NCBI GenBank assembly: GCA_002686195.1
Contig: NZAS01000129.1
Span: 1 to 18,773, forward strand
Source: Candidatus Pacearchaeota archaeon
Lineage (GTDB): Archaea; Nanoarchaeota; Nanoarchaeia; Pacearchaeales; GW2011-AR1
Direction of reading: 5' to 3'
Length of the DNA stretch: 18,773 nt
Position 1 is the stretch's first letter. Each line of letters starts with the position of its first letter. Below, in pieces: positions 17,077 to 18,773 of this stretch. The notes beneath the pieces are model-generated. The model was not told the origin of the DNA, did no database searches, and saw only the letters and a list, made by a program, of their open reading frames with translations. The position numbers were made by a program, and so were the translations under genes.

Positions 17077-18024
17077 TCAATCAAATATCACAGTAAATAG
17101 GTTTATAAAGGTGTCTTCTCCACCATCATCACGAAATAACTTTCCTACAAAGAATACATGCTTTCCAGGACTGAATGGGTCTTCATCTTCAAATTCGCCA
17201 AAATCTATAACTCGTAGCTTGTTCACACTGCCACTGCAGACTTCAAACACCTGACACACTAAATTGTTTTCTTTTGATGTCTCTGGGAACGTTACCTTCA
17301 AGGGTTCTCCTACCCCCGTCTCACCGCTTGGATCGTTGGCTCCTAAAGAGACCATAAGCTCTTCAAAATTCAACGGTGCTGGTTGCTGTAACTTGGGATA
17401 ATCTCTTAATACAGTGCCAGATGTTTTATTTATTGGAGACATGAATTGAAAATTCGGAATGTGCGTTAATTTTTTGTCTTGCCACAAACTCTCTACATTC
17501 TGTAGGGAAACCCGTCGAGGCTTTGTCGACGGAATTGGTAAAGTGTCAGTCATTAAAAATTCATGAGAATATTTGCTAACCTTGAAGTCATCGCTTTCCC
17601 GCAGCGGATCACTAGATCGAAGCGGTTGCATATCTTTTAACGAATCAACACAATCAGTGAATGCAGTGCTGGCGCTCGTAACTAGCGCATCACCAGCCAA
17701 AAATTCCGTCGCACCGGCAGCTCCGGATAAAACAAGCATCGATCCATTCGTGAGCTCAAATTCACCGGCGGGGAACGATATCTGACCGTCGTCGTCAAAC
17801 TCAGGAATTACTTGATCTTGCGGCCTGTTATGGGCCTCAAAGAATATACGGTCTACGGCCTCATCGGCGCGCTTTGGGTTATCGCTGTCGGCCTCGTAGA
17901 ATGTAGCGTAATCCGAGAATGTCGCGAACGAGAAACGTAACTCCCAATGTGCAGATTGACTTCTCCCGACCTGAGTCAGAAACGTATCCATAAATCTTGT
18001 CTTGGGATTTAATATTCCAGCCAT
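17077..18024 (-). CDS. Virion protein with tail-fibre-like N-terminus
   Basis: This 315-aa acidic protein begins MAGILNPKTRFMDTFLTQVG and continues GRSQSAHWELRFSFATFSDY, a form of the LT..GR...A...F motif also found at the start of the 235-aa gene at 8387-9094. I recall similar starts (LDTFLT.EGR, F.SFTD...FY, then LPQDQI) in unnamed structural genes of marine phages, and NRPQDQVIPEFDDDGQISF (66-84) here fits that pattern. The remainder is mixed beta with a C-terminal sandwich-like stretch (FFVGKLFRDDGGEDTFINLF). The ATG at 18024 lies 11 bases after the upstream stop with only a weak ribosome site, so coupling to the previous gene is likely. A role in the tail or neck is inferred. Confidence 0.75.
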   Translation of the reverse strand: MAGILNPKTRFMDTFLTQVGRSQSAHWELRFSFATFSDYATFYEADSDNPKRADEAVDRIFFEAHNRPQDQVIPEFDDDGQISFPAGEFELTNGSMLVLSGAAGATEFLAGDALVTSASTAFTDCVDSLKDMQPLRSSDPLRESDDFKVSKYSHEFLMTDTLPIPSTKPRRVSLQNVESLWQDKKLTHIPNFQFMSPINKTSGTVLRDYPKLQQPAPLNFEELMVSLGANDPSGETGVGEPLKVTFPETSKENNLVCQVFEVCSGSVNKLRVIDFGEFEDEDPFSPGKHVFFVGKLFRDDGGEDTFINLFTVIFD

Positions 18025-18035
18025 GCATTTAAGTA

Positions 18036-18566
18036 TTAGCTACCAGATTCCTCTAGCTCAGCTTTTACTTCTTCTTCTAGACTTGGTAGCGCGTCCTCAG
18101 CAATCTCAGCTTTCACATTTCGAATTTCTCGAGTTGATGGACCCGGGTGGAGGCCCGGTTCACGCTTTGTTCGTGCAGTGCGCTCTTCAATCTCACCGGC
18201 AGCAATGGCAACCTTGAGCTCTTCCTTCTTCTTCTTATCTTCTAAGATCTGAGTTTCAAAGCTTTGCCACTCGCTATCTACAGTTGCCCACACGCTTAAT
18301 TCTTGCCTAAGTAAAGCAGACTCTTGTAGCGCGTTGGTAAATGTGTCAGCTACGAAGGTGGGCGTCTTATTTATAATCTGTACCAATTGTTCTATTACTG
18401 CTTGCTCGCCATCCCCAGGATCAATCGCACCGACCGCCTCTTGTAGAGCTGTAGTCAACCGACGTGAATGATAGCTCGGATTTAAAATCCTAGCATCTTG
18501 ATTTTTAATCTTACCTTGAACACCGGCAAGTCTTCCCTTTATTACCGCAGCGAAATCATCTTCCAT
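18036..18566 (-). CDS. Small charged helical protein, unknown
   Basis: I do not recognise this 176-aa protein. It is rich in Glu, Lys and Ala and should be mostly helical, with likely coiled coil from about 80 to 130 (LLRQELSVWATV, ILEDKKKKEELKVAIAAGEI) and a very acidic end (EEEVKAELEESGS). A proline-containing break (REPGLHPGPSTREI, 135-148) separates two helical parts. The ATG at 18566 has GGGAGG seven bases upstream, the best ribosome site in the window, and directly follows a terminator and a candidate promoter. That suggests it heads a transcription unit and is well translated. A scaffold, chaperone or assembly role would fit its composition and its place before structural genes, but no motif proves it. 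Confidence 0.7.
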   Translation of the reverse strand: MEDDFAAVIKGRLAGVQGKIKNQDARILNPSYHSRRLTTALQEAVGAIDPGDGEQAVIEQLVQIINKTPTFVADTFTNALQESALLRQELSVWATVDSEWQSFETQILEDKKKKEELKVAIAAGEIEERTARTKREPGLHPGPSTREIRNVKAEIAEDALPSLEEEVKAELEESGS

Positions 18567-18586
18567 GATTTACCTCCCAGAGGAAT

Positions 18587-18613
18587 ATTATATCTCGCTC
18601 CACCCAGGGTAAA
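18587..18613 (-). promoter_or_regulatory. Candidate promoter, TATAAT with TTTACC at 15 bp
   Basis: On the minus strand TATAAT (18587-18592) has TTTACC (18608-18613) 15 bases upstream, the same layout as at 9122-9148. It lacks the extended TG. The predicted transcript would begin near 18580, immediately before the GGGAGG ribosome site (18573-18578) of the 176-aa gene. The upstream box overlaps the end of the U-tract of the preceding terminator, so the two signals are arranged back to front with no spare sequence. Confidence 0.45.
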
Positions 18614-18646
18614 AATAAAAAAGAGGGGACCCCGAAGGGTCCCCTC
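18611..18646 (-). terminator. Strong intrinsic (Rho-independent) terminator
   Basis: Read on the minus strand, a perfect 10-bp stem GAGGGGACCC / GGGTCCCCTC (18623-18646) encloses a TTCG loop closed by C-G, a very stable tetraloop. It is followed by TTTTTTATTTTT (18611-18622). It lies 28 bases after the stop codon of the gene entering from the right edge and should end that transcript. Confidence 0.95.
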
Positions 18647-18673
18647 AGCGTAGGGGGTTAATTCAACGCTATA

Positions 18674-18773
18674 TTATGCTCTAAGGACGAACTGCAAGAC
18701 GTCGTTTGTCTCAATGGCAAACTCGAACCTGATCTCACCAGCAACTGTGTGCTGGTAATAGTCGTAGTTAGTG
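18674..18773 (-). CDS. C-terminal end of a gene cut by the window edge
   Basis: Thirty-two codons are open to a TAA at 18674-18676. The translation begins TNYDYYQHTVAGEIRFEF and ends VLQFVLRA. The alternating hydrophobic and charged pattern (EIRFEFAI, VLQFVLRA) suggests beta strands. The strong terminator right after it implies a highly expressed gene, often the major capsid or tail tube gene in phages, but the fragment is too short for me to identify. The other two minus-strand frames are not better candidates: the chosen frame ends with a clean stop just before the terminator. Confidence 0.7.
   Translation of the reverse strand, partial: TNYDYYQHTVAGEIRFEFAIETNDVLQFVLRA

Noticed and set aside
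18647..18670. Small hairpin AGCGT/ACGCT just upstream of the terminator
   Set aside because: It has only a 5-bp stem with a 14-base loop and no U-tract. The main terminator explains the site.
1..18773. tRNA genes, CRISPR arrays, insertion sequences, integrase or reverse transcriptase
   Set aside because: None was seen on either strand. The dense minus-strand coding leaves little room for them.

Overview
The window looks like part of the genome of a large tailed bacteriophage (Caudoviricetes), probably a marine T4-like or jumbo myovirus. Three lines of evidence support this. Every convincing gene lies on the minus strand and is packed end to end. Most products are long beta-rich or low-complexity proteins of the kind found in virions. 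The leftmost three genes are phage-type nucleic acid enzymes. Shine-Dalgarno sites, a textbook intrinsic terminator and TATAAT boxes point to a bacterial host. Family resemblances for the structural proteins come from memory of phage proteins and could not be searched here.

Transcription runs from right to left. At the right edge is the last 32 codons of a gene of unknown identity, closed by a strong terminator with a 10-bp GC-rich stem, a UUCG loop and a U-tract. A candidate promoter overlaps the end of that terminator. It starts a run of genes: a small charged helical protein (18036-18566), a protein with a tail-fibre-like N-terminus (17077-18024), an 812-aa protein with several fibronectin-III-like segments and a basic N-terminal stretch (14630-17068), a 1222-aa unrecognised protein with a basic tail and a Ser/Thr-rich linker (10962-14630), and a 608-aa protein with one FnIII-like domain (9149-10972).

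A 54-bp gap at 9095-9148 carries a second candidate promoter with the same unusual 15-bp spacing. Three more structural genes follow: 8387-9094, 7134-8375 and 4699-7125. The last contains a LamG/concanavalin-like domain. It shares a C-terminal module with its neighbour.

The series continues without a break into a RuvC-like resolvase (4145-4699), a zinc-finger/Toprim DnaG-type primase (3184-4158) and a single-chain Mre11-Rad50 (SbcD-SbcC) fusion (33-3176). Stop and start codons overlap or stop codons are built into the Shine-Dalgarno site at most junctions. Recombination and priming genes therefore appear to be co-expressed with virion genes.

No tRNA, CRISPR array, insertion sequence, integrase or origin was seen. 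No gene-free stretch exceeds about 110 bases. The most notable points are the Mre11-Rad50 fusion, the module sharing between structural genes, a perfect 24-bp palindrome lying exactly in codon register inside the 1222-aa gene, and the paired promoter-like elements.
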